Shown here: positions 26,401 to 38,420 of the stretch, piece by piece
Layout: each line of letters opens with the position of its first letter
Numbering within the stretch: position 1 is the stretch's first letter
NCBI GenBank assembly: GCA_003864495.1
Contig: ML133486.1
Location: forward strand, 1,264,059 to 1,328,058
Source: Nemopilema nomurai
Lineage: Eukaryota; Cnidaria; Scyphozoa; Rhizostomeae; Rhizostomatidae
Direction of reading: 5' to 3'
Length of the DNA: 64,000 nt
The notes under the pieces: generated by a model
What the model was told of the DNA's origin: nothing
Seen by the model: only the letters and a program-made list of their open reading frames with translations
The model's database searches: none
Program-made: the position numbers and the translations under genes

Positions 26401-29400
26401 TGCTAGCTACTCATCATTTTCTATTTTGTATTTTTATGCTAGCTACTCATCATTTTCTATTTTGTTATTTTATGCTAGCTACTCATCATTTTCTATTTTG
26501 TATTTTTATGCTAGCTACTCATCATTTTCTATTTTGTTATTTTTATGCTAGCTACTCATCATTTTCTATTTTGCTATTTTTATGCTAGCTACTCATCATT
26601 TTCTATTTTGTATTTTTATGCTAGCTACTCATCATTTTCTATTTTGCTATTTTTATGCTAGCTACTCATATTTTCTATTTTGTTATTTTTATGCTAGCTA
26701 CTCATCATTTTCTATTTTGTTATTTTTATGCTAGCTACTCATCATTTTCTATTTTGCTATTTTTATGCTAGCTACTCATCATTTTCTATTTTGCTATTTT
26801 TATGCTAGCTACTCATCATTTTCTATTTTGCTATTTTTATGCTAGCTACTCATCATTTTCTATTTTGTATTTTTATGCTAGCTACTCATCATTTTCTATT
26901 TTGCTATTTTTATGCTAGCTACTCATCATTTTCTATTTTGTTATTTTTATGCTAGCTACTCATCATTTTCTATTTTGCTATTTTTATGCTAGCTACTCAT
27001 CATTTTCTATTTTGCTATTTTTATGCTAGCTACTCATCATTTTCTATTTTGCTATTTTTATGCTAGCTACTCATCATTTTCTATTTTGCTATTTTTATGC
27101 TAGCTACTCATCATTTTCTATTTTGTATTTTTATGCTAGCTACTCATCATTTTCTATTTTGCTATTTTTATGCTAGCTACTCATCATTTTCTATTTTGCT
27201 ATTTTTATGCTAGCTACTCATCATTTTCTATTTTGTTATTTTTATGCTAGCTACTCATCATTTTCTATTTTGCTATTTTTATGCTAGCTACTCATCATTT
27301 TCTATTTTGCTATTTTTATGCTAGCTACTCATCATTTTCTATTTTGCTATTTTTATGCTAGCTACTCATCATTTTCTATTTTGTATTTTTATGCTAGCTA
27401 CTCATCATTTTCTATTTTGCTATTTTTATGCTAGCTACTCATCATTTTCTATTTTGCTATTTTTATGCTAGCTACTCATCATTTTCTATTTTGTTATTTT
27501 TATGCTAGCTACTCATCATTTTCTATTTTGCTATTTTTATGCTAGCTACTCATCATTTTCTATTTTGCTATTTTTATGCTAGCTACTCATCATTTTCTAT
27601 TTTGCTATTTTTATGCTAGCTACTCATCATTTTCTATTTTGTATTTTTATGCTAGCTACTCATCATTTTCTATTTTGCTATTTTTATGCTAGCTACTCAT
27701 CATTTTCTATTTTGTATTTTTATGCTAGCTACTCATCATTTTCTATTTTGCTATTTTTATGCTAGCTACTCATCATTTTCTATTTTGTTATTTTTATGCT
27801 AGCTACTCATCATTTTCTATTTTGTATTTTTATGCTAGCTACTCATCATTTTCTATTTTGCTATTTTTATGCTAGCTACTCATCATTTTCTATTTTGTTA
27901 TTTTTATGCTAGCTACTCATCATTTTCTATTTTGCTATTTTTATGCTAGCTACTCATCATTTTCTATTTTGTATTTTTATGCTAGCTACTCATCATTTTC
28001 TATTTTGCTATTTTTATGCTAGCTACTCATCATTTTCTATTTTGTTATTTTTATGCTAGCTACTCATCATTTTCTATTTTGTTATTTTTATGCTAGCTAC
28101 TCATCATTTTCTATTTTGTTATTTTTATGCTAGCTACTCATCATTTTCTATTTTGTATTTTTATGCTAGCTACTCATCATTTTCTATTTTGCTATTTTTA
28201 TGCTAGCTACTCATCATTTTCTATTTTGCTATTTTTATGCTAGCTACTCATCATTTTCTATTTTGCTATTTTTATGCTAGCTACTCATCATTTTCTATTT
28301 TGCTATTTTTATGCTAGCTACTCATCATTTTCTATTTTGCTATTTTTATGCTAGCTACTCATCATTTTCTATTTTGCTATTTTTATGCTAGCTACTCATC
28401 ATTTTCTATTTTGCTATTTTTATGCTAGCTACTCATCATTTTCTATTTTGCTATTTTTATGCTAGCTACTCATCATTTTCTATTTTGCTATTTTTATGCT
28501 AGCTACTCATCATTTTCTATTTTGCTATTTTTATGCTAGCTACTCATCATTTTCTATTTTGCTATTTTTATGCTAGCTACTCATCATTTTCTATTTTGCT
28601 ATTTTTATGCTAGCTACTCATCATTTTCTATTTTGCTATTTTTATGCTAGCTACTCATCATTTTCTATTTTGTATTTTTATGCTAGCTACTCATCATTTT
28701 CTATTTTGTATTTTTATGCTAGCTACTCATCATTTTCTATTTTGCTATTTTTATGCTAGCTACTCATCATTTTCTATTTTGCTATTTTTATGCTAGCTAC
28801 TCATCATTTTCTATTTTGTTATTTTTATGCTAGCTACTCATCATTTTCTATTTTGTATTTTTATGCTAGCTACTCATCATTTTCTATTTTGTTATTTTTA
28901 TGCTAGCTACTCATCATTTTCTATTTTGTTATTTTTATGCTAGCTACTCATCATTTTCTATTTTGTTATTTTTATGCTAGCTACTCATCATTTTCTATTT
29001 TGTTATTTTTATGCTAGCTACTCATCATTTTCTATTTTGCTATTTTTATGCTAGCTACTCATCATTTTCTATTTTGTTATTTTTATGCTAGCTACTCATC
29101 ATTTTCTATTTTGTTATTTTTATGCTAGCTACTCATCATTTTCTATTTTGTATTTTTATGCTAGCTACTCATCATTTTCTATTTTGTATTTTTATGCTAG
29201 CTACTCATCATTTTCTATTTTGTATTTTTATGCTAGCTACTCATCATTTTCTATTTTGTTATTTTTATGCTAGCTACTCATCATTTTCTATTTTGCTATT
29301 TTTATGCTAGCTACTCATCATTTTCTATTTTGTTATTTTTATGCTAGCTACTCATCATTTTCTATTTTGTTATTTTTATGCTAGCTACTCATCATTTTCT

Positions 29401-32400
29401 ATTTTTATTTTTATGCTAGCTACTCATCATTTTCTATTTTGTTATTTTTATGCTAGCTACTCATCATTTTCTATTTTGCTATTTTTATGCTAGCTACTCA
29501 TCATTTTCTATTTTGTTATTTTTATGCTAGCTACTCATCATTTTCTATTTTGTTATTTTTATGCTAGCTACTCATCATTTTCTATTTTGCTATTTTTATG
29601 CTAGCTACTCATCATTTTCTATTTTATTTTATGCTAGCTACTCATCATTTTCTATTTTGTTATTTTATGCTAGCTACTCATCATTTTCTTTTTGTATTTT
29701 TATGCTAGCTACTCATCATTTTCTATTTTGTTATTTTTATGCTAGCTACTCATCATTTTCTATTTTGTTATTTTTATGCTAGCTACTCATCATTTTCTAT
29801 TTTGCTATTTTGCTAGCTACTCATCATTTTCTATTTTGCTATTTTTATGCTAGCTACTCATCATTTTCTATTTTGTATTTTTATGCTAGCTACTCATCAT
29901 TTTCTATTTTGTTATTTTTATGCTAGCTACTCATCATTTTCTATTTTGTATTTTTATGCTAGCTACTCATCATTTTCTATTTTGCTATTTTTATGCTAGC
30001 TACTCATCATTTTCTATTTTGCTATTTTTATGCTAGCTACTCATCATTTTCTATTTTGTATTTTTATGCTAGCTACTCATCATTTTCTATTTTGTATTTT
30101 TATGCTAGCTACTCATCATTTTCTATTTTGCTATTTTTATGCTAGCTACTCATCATTTTCTATTTTGTTATTTTTATGCTAGCTACTCATCATTTTCTAT
30201 TTTGCTATTTTTATGCTAGCTACTCATCATTTTCTATTTTGTTATTTTTATGCTAGCTACTCATCATTTTCTATTTTGTTTTTTATGCTAGCTACTCATC
30301 ATTTTCTATTTGTTATTTTATGCTAGCTACTCATCATTTCTATTTTGCTATTTTTATGCTAGCTACTCATCATTTTCTATTTTGTATTTTTATGCTAGCT
30401 ACTCATCATTTTCTATTTTGTATTTTTATGCTAGCTACTCATTTTCTATTTTGTATTTTTATGCTAGCTACTCATCATTTTCTATTTTGTTATTTTTATG
30501 CTAGCTACATCATTTTCTATTTTGCTATTTTTATGCTAGCTACTCATCATTTTATTTTGTTATTTTTATGCTAGCTACTCATCATTTTATTTTGCTTATT
30601 TTTATGCTAGCTACTCATCATTTTCTATTTTGTTATTTTTATGCTAGCTTCATCATTTTCTATTTTGCTATTTTTATGCTAGCTACTCATCATTTTCTAT
30701 TTTGTTATTTTTATGCTAGCTATCATTTTCTATTTGTTATTTTTATGCTAGCTACTCATCATTTTCTATTTTGCTATTTTTATGCTAGCTACTCATCATT
30801 TTCTATTTTGTTATTTTTATGCTAGCTACTCATCATTTTCTATTTTGTTTTTTTATGCTAGCTACTCATCATTTCTATTTTGTATTTTTATGCTACTCAT
30901 CATTTTCTATTTTGTTATTTTTATGCTAGTACTCATCATTTTCTATTTTGCTATTTTTTATGCTAGCTACTCATCATTTTCTATTTTGTTATTTTTATGC
31001 TAGCTACTCATCATTTTCTATTTTGCTATTTTTATGCTAGCTACTCATCATTTTCTATTTTATTTTTATGCTAGCTACTCATCATTTTCTATTTTGCTAT
31101 TTTTATGCTAGCTACTCATCATTTTCTATTTTGTTATTTTTATGCTAGCTACTCATCATTTTCTATTTTGTTATTTTTATGCTAGCTACTCATCATTTTC
31201 TATTTTGCTATTTTTATGCTAGCTACTCATCATTTTCTATTTTGTTATTTTTATGCTAGCTACTCATCATTTTCTATTTTGTTATTTTTATGCTAGCTAC
31301 TCATCATTTTCTATTTTGTTATTTTTATGCTAGCTACTCATCATTTTCTATTTTGCTATTTTTATGCTAGCTACTCATCATTTTCTATTTTGTTATTTTT
31401 ATGCTAGCTACTCATCATTTTCTATTTTGCTATTTTTATGCTAGCTACTCATCATTTTCTATTTTGTTATTTTTATGCTAGCTACTCATCATTTTCTATT
31501 TTGCTATTTTTATGCTAGCTACTCATCATTTTCTATTTTGCTATTTTTATGCTAGCTACTCATCATTTTCTATTTTGTTATTTTTATGCTAGCTACTCAT
31601 CATTTTCTATTTTGTTATTTTTATGCTAGCTACTCATCATTTTCTATTTTGTTATTTTTATGCTAGCTACTCATCATTTTCTATTTTGTTATTTTTATGC
31701 TAGCTACTCATCATTTTCTATTTTGCTATTTTTATGCTAGCTACTCATCATTTTCTATTTTGTTATTTTTATGCTAGCTACTCATCATTTTCTATTTTGT
31801 TATTTTTATGCTAGCTACTCATCATTTTCTATTTTGTTATTTTTATGCTAGCTACTCATCATTTTCTATTTTGCTATTTTTATGCTAGCTACTCATCATT
31901 TTCTATTTTGTTATTTTTATGCTAGCTACTCATCATTTTCTATTTTGTTATTTTTATGCTAGCTACTCATCATTTTCTATTTTGCTATTTTTATGCTAGC
32001 TACTCATCATTTTCTATTTTGTTATTTTTATGCTAGCTACTCATCATTTTCTATTTTGTTATTTTTATGCTAGCTACTCATCATTTTCTATTTTGCTATT
32101 TTTATGCTAGCTACTCATCATTTTCTATTTTGCTATTTTTATGCTAGCTACTCATCATTTTCTATTTTTATTTTTATGCTAGCTACTCATCATTTTCTAT
32201 TTTGTTATTTTTATGCTAGCTACTCATCATTTTCTATTTTGTTATTTTTATGCTAGCTACTCATCATTTTCTATTTTGCTATTTTTATGCTAGCTACTCA
32301 TCATTTTCTATTTTGCTATTTTTATGCTAGCTACTCATCATTTTCTATTTTGTTATTTTTATGCTAGCTACTCATCATTTTCTATTTTGTTATTTTTATG

Positions 32401-33264
32401 CTAGCTACTCATCATTTTCTATTTTGTTATTTTTATGCTAGCTACTCATCATTTTCTATTTTGCTATTTTTATGCTAGCTACTCATCATTTTCTATTTTG
32501 CTATTTTTATGCTAGCTACTCATCATTTTCTATTTTGCTATTTTTATGCTAGCTACTCATCATTTTCTATTTTGTTATTTTTATGCTAGCTACTCATCAT
32601 TTTCTATTTTGCTATTTTTATGCTAGCTACTCATCATTTTCTATTTTGTTATTTTTATGCTAGCTACTCATCATTTTCTATTTTGTTATTTTTATGCTAG
32701 CTACTCATCATTTTCTATTTTGTTATTTTTATGCTAGCTACTCATCATTTTCTATTTTGTTATTTTTATGCTAGCTACTCATCATTTTCTATTTTGCTAT
32801 TTTTATGCTAGCTACTCATCATTTTCTATTTTGCTATTTTTATGCTAGCTACTCATCATTTTCTATTTTGTTATTTTTATGCTAGCTACTCATCATTTTC
32901 TATTTTGTTATTTTTATGCTAGCTACTCATCATTTTCTATTTTGCTTTTTTATGCTAGCTACTCATCATTTTCTATTTTGTTATTTTTATGCTAGCTACT
33001 CATCATTTTCTATTTTGTTATTTTTATGCTAGCTACTCATCATTTTCTATTTTGTTATTTTTATGCTAGCTACTCATCATTTTCTATTTTGTATTTTTAT
33101 GCTAGCTACTCATCATTTTCTATTTTGCTATTTTTATGCTAGCTACTCATCATTTTCTATTTTGTTTTTATGCTAGCTACTCATCATTTTCTATTTTGTT
33201 TTTTTATGCTAGCTACTCATCATTTTCTATTTTGCTATTTTTATGCTAGCTACTCATCATTTTC
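17421..33264 (+). repeat. 15.8-kb satellite array, 37-bp T-rich monomer (~430 copies)
   Basis: Nearly uninterrupted head-to-tail copies of a 37-bp monomer with core GCTAGCTACTCATCATTTTC followed by a T-rich tail. Composition of the common monomer is T 21, A 7, C 6, G 3, giving strong strand asymmetry. Three main tail classes occur: TTTTGTTA and TTTTGCTA (both 37 bp) and TTTTGTA (36 bp). The core is almost invariant; one GCTACACATC variant is seen near 23,945. The left edge is abrupt at 17421 and the right edge ends at TTTTC|CCTTATTCTG near 33264. Because 37 is not a multiple of three, each copy shifts frame, so the apparent open frames inside (with repeating MLATHHF or YASYSSF) are artefacts. 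The copy number is the span divided by 37; the true size may differ because such arrays are often collapsed or expanded in assemblies. Confidence 0.98.
29600..31000 (+). repeat. Degenerate sub-block inside the 37-bp satellite
   Basis: Between about 29.6 and 31.0 kb the otherwise uniform array contains many monomers with small deletions: TATTTTATGC, CATCATTTCTATT, loss of CATC near 30,440, GCTACATC at 30,505, TTTTATTTTG at 30,550-30,590, GCTTCATC at 30,650, GCTATCATT at 30,720 and others. The density of indels is far higher than in the flanking array. It could be an older, less homogenised segment, or a low-coverage consensus seam. Confidence 0.75.
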
Positions 33265-36200
33265 CCTTATTCTGTTGTGGGGGTTAGGGTTTGTTGTTGA
33301 ATTTTAGTGCTTGTGAGTTATGCTTATGTAATTCTTATGTTGCAAGATCTTTATTTTTGTGCCCTTTCACTGGACATGAATCTATTTTGGCATATCATTG
33401 ATTGCTTTCTATGTTTTGACAGGCCAAAGAGAACCACAATGGACAATGTTGCAGCCAAATAGCTCAAAGATGGTTCTATGGATGTCTTAGCAAGGCTTAT
33501 ATAGAAGAGGTCAATCGATTGTTCCTTTTCATCGTCTCAGAAATGTCACAGGTATCTGGCATTTTACATGAAACATGTTGTTATTTCTTAACTATCATTT
33601 TTATTTAAGGTTAAGGTAAACGTTTTCTGGATATTTCTTCACATTCTGATAGCCGACTTAATAAGGAACATAATGATACCATGTTTTCTCTGGACTCAAA
33701 ATTCCTCAACATACAGGTACGAAAAAGCTATTTTGTGCCAAAGGAACCAATTGAATGGCTCGAAAATTTGCACACGGCCAGGCAGAGGTTAGGCAAACAA
33801 AGAGTGTCTCAAAAATTTTTTATTTGCTCTGGTCCGTCTTTTATACCCAAATACAGCTGCAGGAGGATGGAAAAATTGTTTGCCAATTTTTGACAGGGTA
33901 TAGTTTCAAGACGAAGAGGAATTTAAAAATTTGAAACATTCTTTAGTAGCTTAGGAACTGCACTTCCTGCTGGTATAAGTCAGATTTTGCTACCTTAAAC
34001 GCAAGAGTACACAATAGCTTTTGAAGGTGGAACATTCTTTTGAGCAATAAATTCGCTTGAAAATATCATTTAACATTGTTTGCCAATAATTTTGATCTGG
34101 CTGGATACGCTACAATCTTGTGCATCGAATGATATATAGTTTACGTAGATTCCATGAACAGCTTGGCCTTTAAGAAAGAAAAACCAAATTTCGTGTTTAA
34201 AACGTTTACCTTAACGTTAAGTGATGCTTAATTAGTTTTGCTATAACTCAGTTCTGTTGTCATCAAGAATTCATGGTAAAGCTAATAAGCTGCCAAAGTC
34301 TTCGCTCAGAACAAGGTTAATAACGTGAAAAAAGATTCTTTGCTTCCTGTTTGTAAATTAACATTTTTGCCTTCATATAGCCTTGCCTTGCATTCAATAG
34401 TTGACTCATAAGATTACCTTGCCCCATTCTTTCGGTTATTCGTGAATTTCATCCACATCATTTGCACAAAAATTAAAGTTATTGTTTACAGTTTTGTGAC
34501 TGAGGTCTTTAATAGCTAATCACAAGTAGAGAGTGCAACAAATACAAAGGTAGCCTTGCACGTGTGCAGACTCTGTATTTAGCTTGAATGTTTAGAAAGT
34601 AGCTGGTTTTATACCTCACTATCACTACTTGCGTTAAATGATATTTAAAGTAGCTGCTTGAAGACAGCTAAAATGATTCGTTCAGGGTTATGGAGAACTT
34701 ACAGAGCCCTTTATTTTTGCAGAGTAACGAGTTTTATGAAAGCTTAAGGATATGAATTGAATTTGTTGATGATGAATCCCTCTCTTGCTATAACGCAACG
34801 GAGCACAAACATGAATTCAGTTGTTTTCTTATATTGCACAATCTTCCCTAAACTTCAATGGGATATGATTTATCGACCTTGAGAAACTGCAGTTGTTTTG
34901 TTGCGACTTGCATGCAAGATTATAGACCGGTCTGTTTAGAATGTAAACTCGTTCAATCTTAACAAAGTGACCAGTATTCATTATGAAAATATCTAGTGGC
35001 TCCACAACAATTCATCTAATGAGAGTAATAACCTAGTATTCCCTTTCCTTACGCTGAGAGAGTCACTTTGAGAAAAATTTAAGGACTCTAAAGCCAATAT
35101 TGAGGCCTGAGGAATTGGAAATTTTCAGGACCTTCCGGGCAGGGGTTGATCCAGCGTTTGCGTTTGGGTAGGACCATTTAAGAAAGAAAAGGGGGGCTGG
35201 AAAAATCTTCGTAGACACGCCCTTCAAACTTAAAGAGAGTTGGTAACGCCTTTTTCCTACCAAAACAACTTCGAAACAAGCTTAACTTTCTCTCTTGGAG
35301 CACTAGAATATTAGGATAATTCATTACTGTGCCAAATATCTAAACAAATATCAAATAATCAAATTAACAGGATGTCACAATGCAAGTGACAACTGTACCA
35401 TTTGATGGTAGTCAGCAGTCGAGTCTAAGATTATTCTTAAATAATTTATAAGAAAAATGTTAAATCTCTTTTGATATGTTGCTTCATATTCAATTCCAAC
35501 AAGAACAAACAGAACAAAAATTTAATATCAAAATGCAAGACCTTACGAATATGGTGCTAATACAAGGGCATTATTTCATTCCCGTGACAAGTGTTTTCAT
35601 TTGAAAAAAACATAGATTAAAGAAAAATCTCAGTCTTGATGAAGATTGAGCCTAACATCATTCTTAAATTGTCATTCTGTTTAGCAATTGTCATTCTGAA
35701 TGTAAATTAGTCTAAGTCGACAGTCGGTAATAGCATCTTTAGCCACATGCATAACTTTTTTCAGATGGCCCCATTCCAATTCTTTATCATTCTGCAAAGT
35801 TTTAAGGTTTTCGTCCGATTCAAAAGCTGCATGCAAACTAATCCAGATTTGTGATCAAAGGGATCTAAACTGTTTGATCCAAAGTCGTCTGATTTGTCAA
35901 TGATGAATCACACCTTTTGACTCCCTTCAATAGACTGCAAATGTATACTGACATTATTTTGCTTTCCCTGGAATAATGTTGGCACCAAAAAGTTGCAAGG
36001 GGATGGTGTGGGTTTTTTACTGAACTCTTCCAAATGAAATCAAAAGGGCAAGGGCGCAAATTGTCAAGAAATCTATCCCGTTTCGAGGTTTTCTAAAAAA
36101 TAATGCAATTTCACTGCTAGTTTTTCCTTTTTTGAAGTAATTTGAAAAGCGACAAAAAAAACAATTTTCTAAACAATTGACAAAAGAAATCTAAAATTGT

Positions 36201-37200
36201 TTTATAATTTTGTTGATTTTAGTCTGCTTTACCAACCTGTATTCTTTTAAGATCAAATTTTTGTGCAAAAAGTTAGGCTTTCATCGAAAAGTCGCTTTCT
36301 TTCAAAGTTCAGCCCCTCTTAAAGTGAAATGGATTGCGTCCCTGAAGGAGAGGCTCCGGCCCCAAGTCCTACGTACTCCGCGCTGATGGTTGAACGCTTG
36401 CATTTAGTCTCAAGAGCAAAATACCAAAAAAGATTTAAGGTAAATTTTGAAGGCAAAATTCTCTGGGCAAAACTGAGTCACTCTCATTGTCTGATGAAAT
36501 GTTTATTTTTCAGGCTTTACATAGCCATACTTTTGCTCCGATTTGCTCGTTTTCAAATTTTTTCGGATTGATTAGATATCAGGTGATATCTCTGATTTCC
36601 GCAAAATCATTCAATGAATGCACTCATATGTTTGTAGTGTCACCTAGCATGAAGTGTAATAGCGGGGGATATTGCTTTGTTAGTTTGATACTCAAATTGT
36701 AGTATTTATTCAATTTTTTCGGTGTGAAATCATACCGTTTGGGGGAGCATGGCCCCCGGCCCCCCCGTAGATCGCCATTGCTTCCGGGCTTCGCCCCCAG
36801 ACCCATCTTGGATGACCTGCCAGGGTCCTGTTCTGCACCCAAGGGCTAAGAGTTATCACTTGTTGCTACCATAATCATTACTCTGGTTGTTTTGGACAAT
36901 GACCTGCGTTCATTGCTTGGTGCCTTCGGAACGCAATATATGATTGGACGAATTTTCAGAGTCATCATATGCTCCCTCCTTCTAATAATGCTGGATCCGA
37001 CCCTGGAGATTATAGCTTTTTAGTGATACGTAGATTGCATCTACTGATAGAGATTTCTTCCCGTATCAGTTTCCTTTACGTGAAAACGGGTCGCAATTTG
37101 GATCTAAAAATCTAAAAAAATTCCAAGTAAACTCCTGCGTTTTAAAACTCAAACCACATTAGGCAAATATTGGGGCGTCACGTCTCCTACACTCCAATTA
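33265..37200. other. Intergenic region between the two arrays; no gene seen
   Basis: Complex AT-rich DNA. Short frames (33681-33893, 36329-36571 and others) lack homology and splice logic. Isolated copies of the GTAGCTRCTT core occur, for example AAAGTAGCTGCTTGAAG at about 34,648. A GC-rich patch lies at about 36,739-36,840 with G-run/C-run pairs that could fold. Confidence 0.5.
36739..36840. repeat. GC-rich inverted-run patch, possible repeat remnant
   Basis: A short GC-rich island in AT-rich DNA containing GGGGGAGCATGGCCCCC, an imperfect palindrome, then further C-runs and CGGGCTTCGCCCCCAG. Such patches are often ends of dispersed repeats, but no matching partner or target duplication was found here, so the class is unknown. 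Confidence 0.35.
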
Positions 37201-37205
37201 GTACT

Positions 37206-38408
37206 GCCTGGGTAGATAGAAAATAACTACTTCAAAGTGGATTGAAAGTATCTAACTTAGGGACATATACAAAGTGCTTACTTAAGGAGATTTAGACTAT
37301 CTACTTAGGGACGGGATAAATAGCTACTGAAGGTAGATTTAGAGTAGCTACTTAAGGACAAAGGATAAGTAGCTACTTAAGGGTAGCTTTAGAGTAGCTA
37401 CATAAGACATAGTATAAGTAGCTACTTAAGGGTAGATTTAGAGTAGCTACTTAAGGAGATAGTGTAAGTAGCTAGTTAAGGTAGATTTAGAGTAGCTACT
37501 TAAGGACAATAGTATAAGTAGCTACTTAAGGGTAGATTTAGAATAGCTACTTAAGGACATAGTATAAGTAGCTACTTAAGGGTAGCTTTAGAGTAGCTAC
37601 ATAAAGACATAGTATAAGTAGCTACTTAAGGGTAGATTTAGAGTAGCTACTTAAGGACATAGTATAAGTAGCTACTTAAGGGTAGATTTAGAATAGCTAC
37701 TTAAGGACGTAGGATAAGTAGCTACTTAAGGGTAGCTTTAGAGTAGCTACATAAAGACATAGTATAAGTAGCTACTTAAGGGTAGATTTAGAGTAGCTAC
37801 TTAAGGAGATAGTGTAAGTAGCTAGTTAAGGGTAGATTTAGAGTAGCTACTTAAGGACATAGTATAAGTAGCTACCTAAGGGTAGATTTAGAATAGCTAC
37901 TTAAGGACATAGTATAAGTAGCTACTTAAGGGTAGATTTAGAATAGCTACTTAAGGACGTAGGATAAATGGCTACTTAAGGGTAGACTAAAAGTAGGTAC
38001 TTAAGGACATAGTATAAGTAGCTACTTAAGGGTAGATTTAGAGTAGCTACTTAAGGACAAAGTATAAGTAGCTACTTAAGGGTAGATTTAGAATAGCTAC
38101 TTAAGGACGTAGGATAAGTAGCTACTTAAGGGTAGACTTAAAGTAGGTACTTAAAGACATAGGATAAGTAGCTACTTAAGGGTAGATTTAGAGTAGCCAC
38201 TTAAAGCAGCTACTTAGTACCTGTACCTTAAGCAGCTACTTAGTACCTGTACCTTAAGCAGCTACTTAGTACCTGTACCTTAAGCAGCTACTTAGTACCT
38301 GTACCTTAAGCAGCTACTTTGTACCTGTACCTTAAGCAGCTACTTTGTACCTGTACCTTAAGCAGCTACTTCGTACCTGTACCTTAAGCAGCTACTTCGT
38401 ACCTGTAC
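37206..38408 (+). repeat. Left arm of palindromic array: 50-bp then 26-bp units
   Basis: From about 37,320 to 38,200 there is a 50-bp tandem repeat (for example starts at 37621 and 37671), made of two half-units that each carry AGTAGCTACTTAAG, joined by GGACATAGTATA and GGTAGATTTAG. Variants such as GGTAGCTTTAG with ATAAAGACAT recur every few units, suggesting a higher-order period. From about 38,202 to 38,408 it changes to a 26-bp unit (AGCAGCTACTT, then GTACCTGTACC), eight copies. Units before 37,320 are decayed. Its reverse complement follows from 38,421. Confidence 0.93.
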
Positions 38409-38420
38409 TTAATTGCTAAG

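Noticed and set aside
17421..33264. Many open frames encoding repeating MLATHHFLFC / YASYSSFSIL peptides
   Set aside because: They are translations of the 37-bp satellite. Frame changes every monomer and they exist only where 36-bp variants or chance keep a frame open.
17421..33264. CRISPR array
   Set aside because: The repeat is contiguous 37-bp tandem DNA without unique spacers, in an intron-rich eukaryotic genome.
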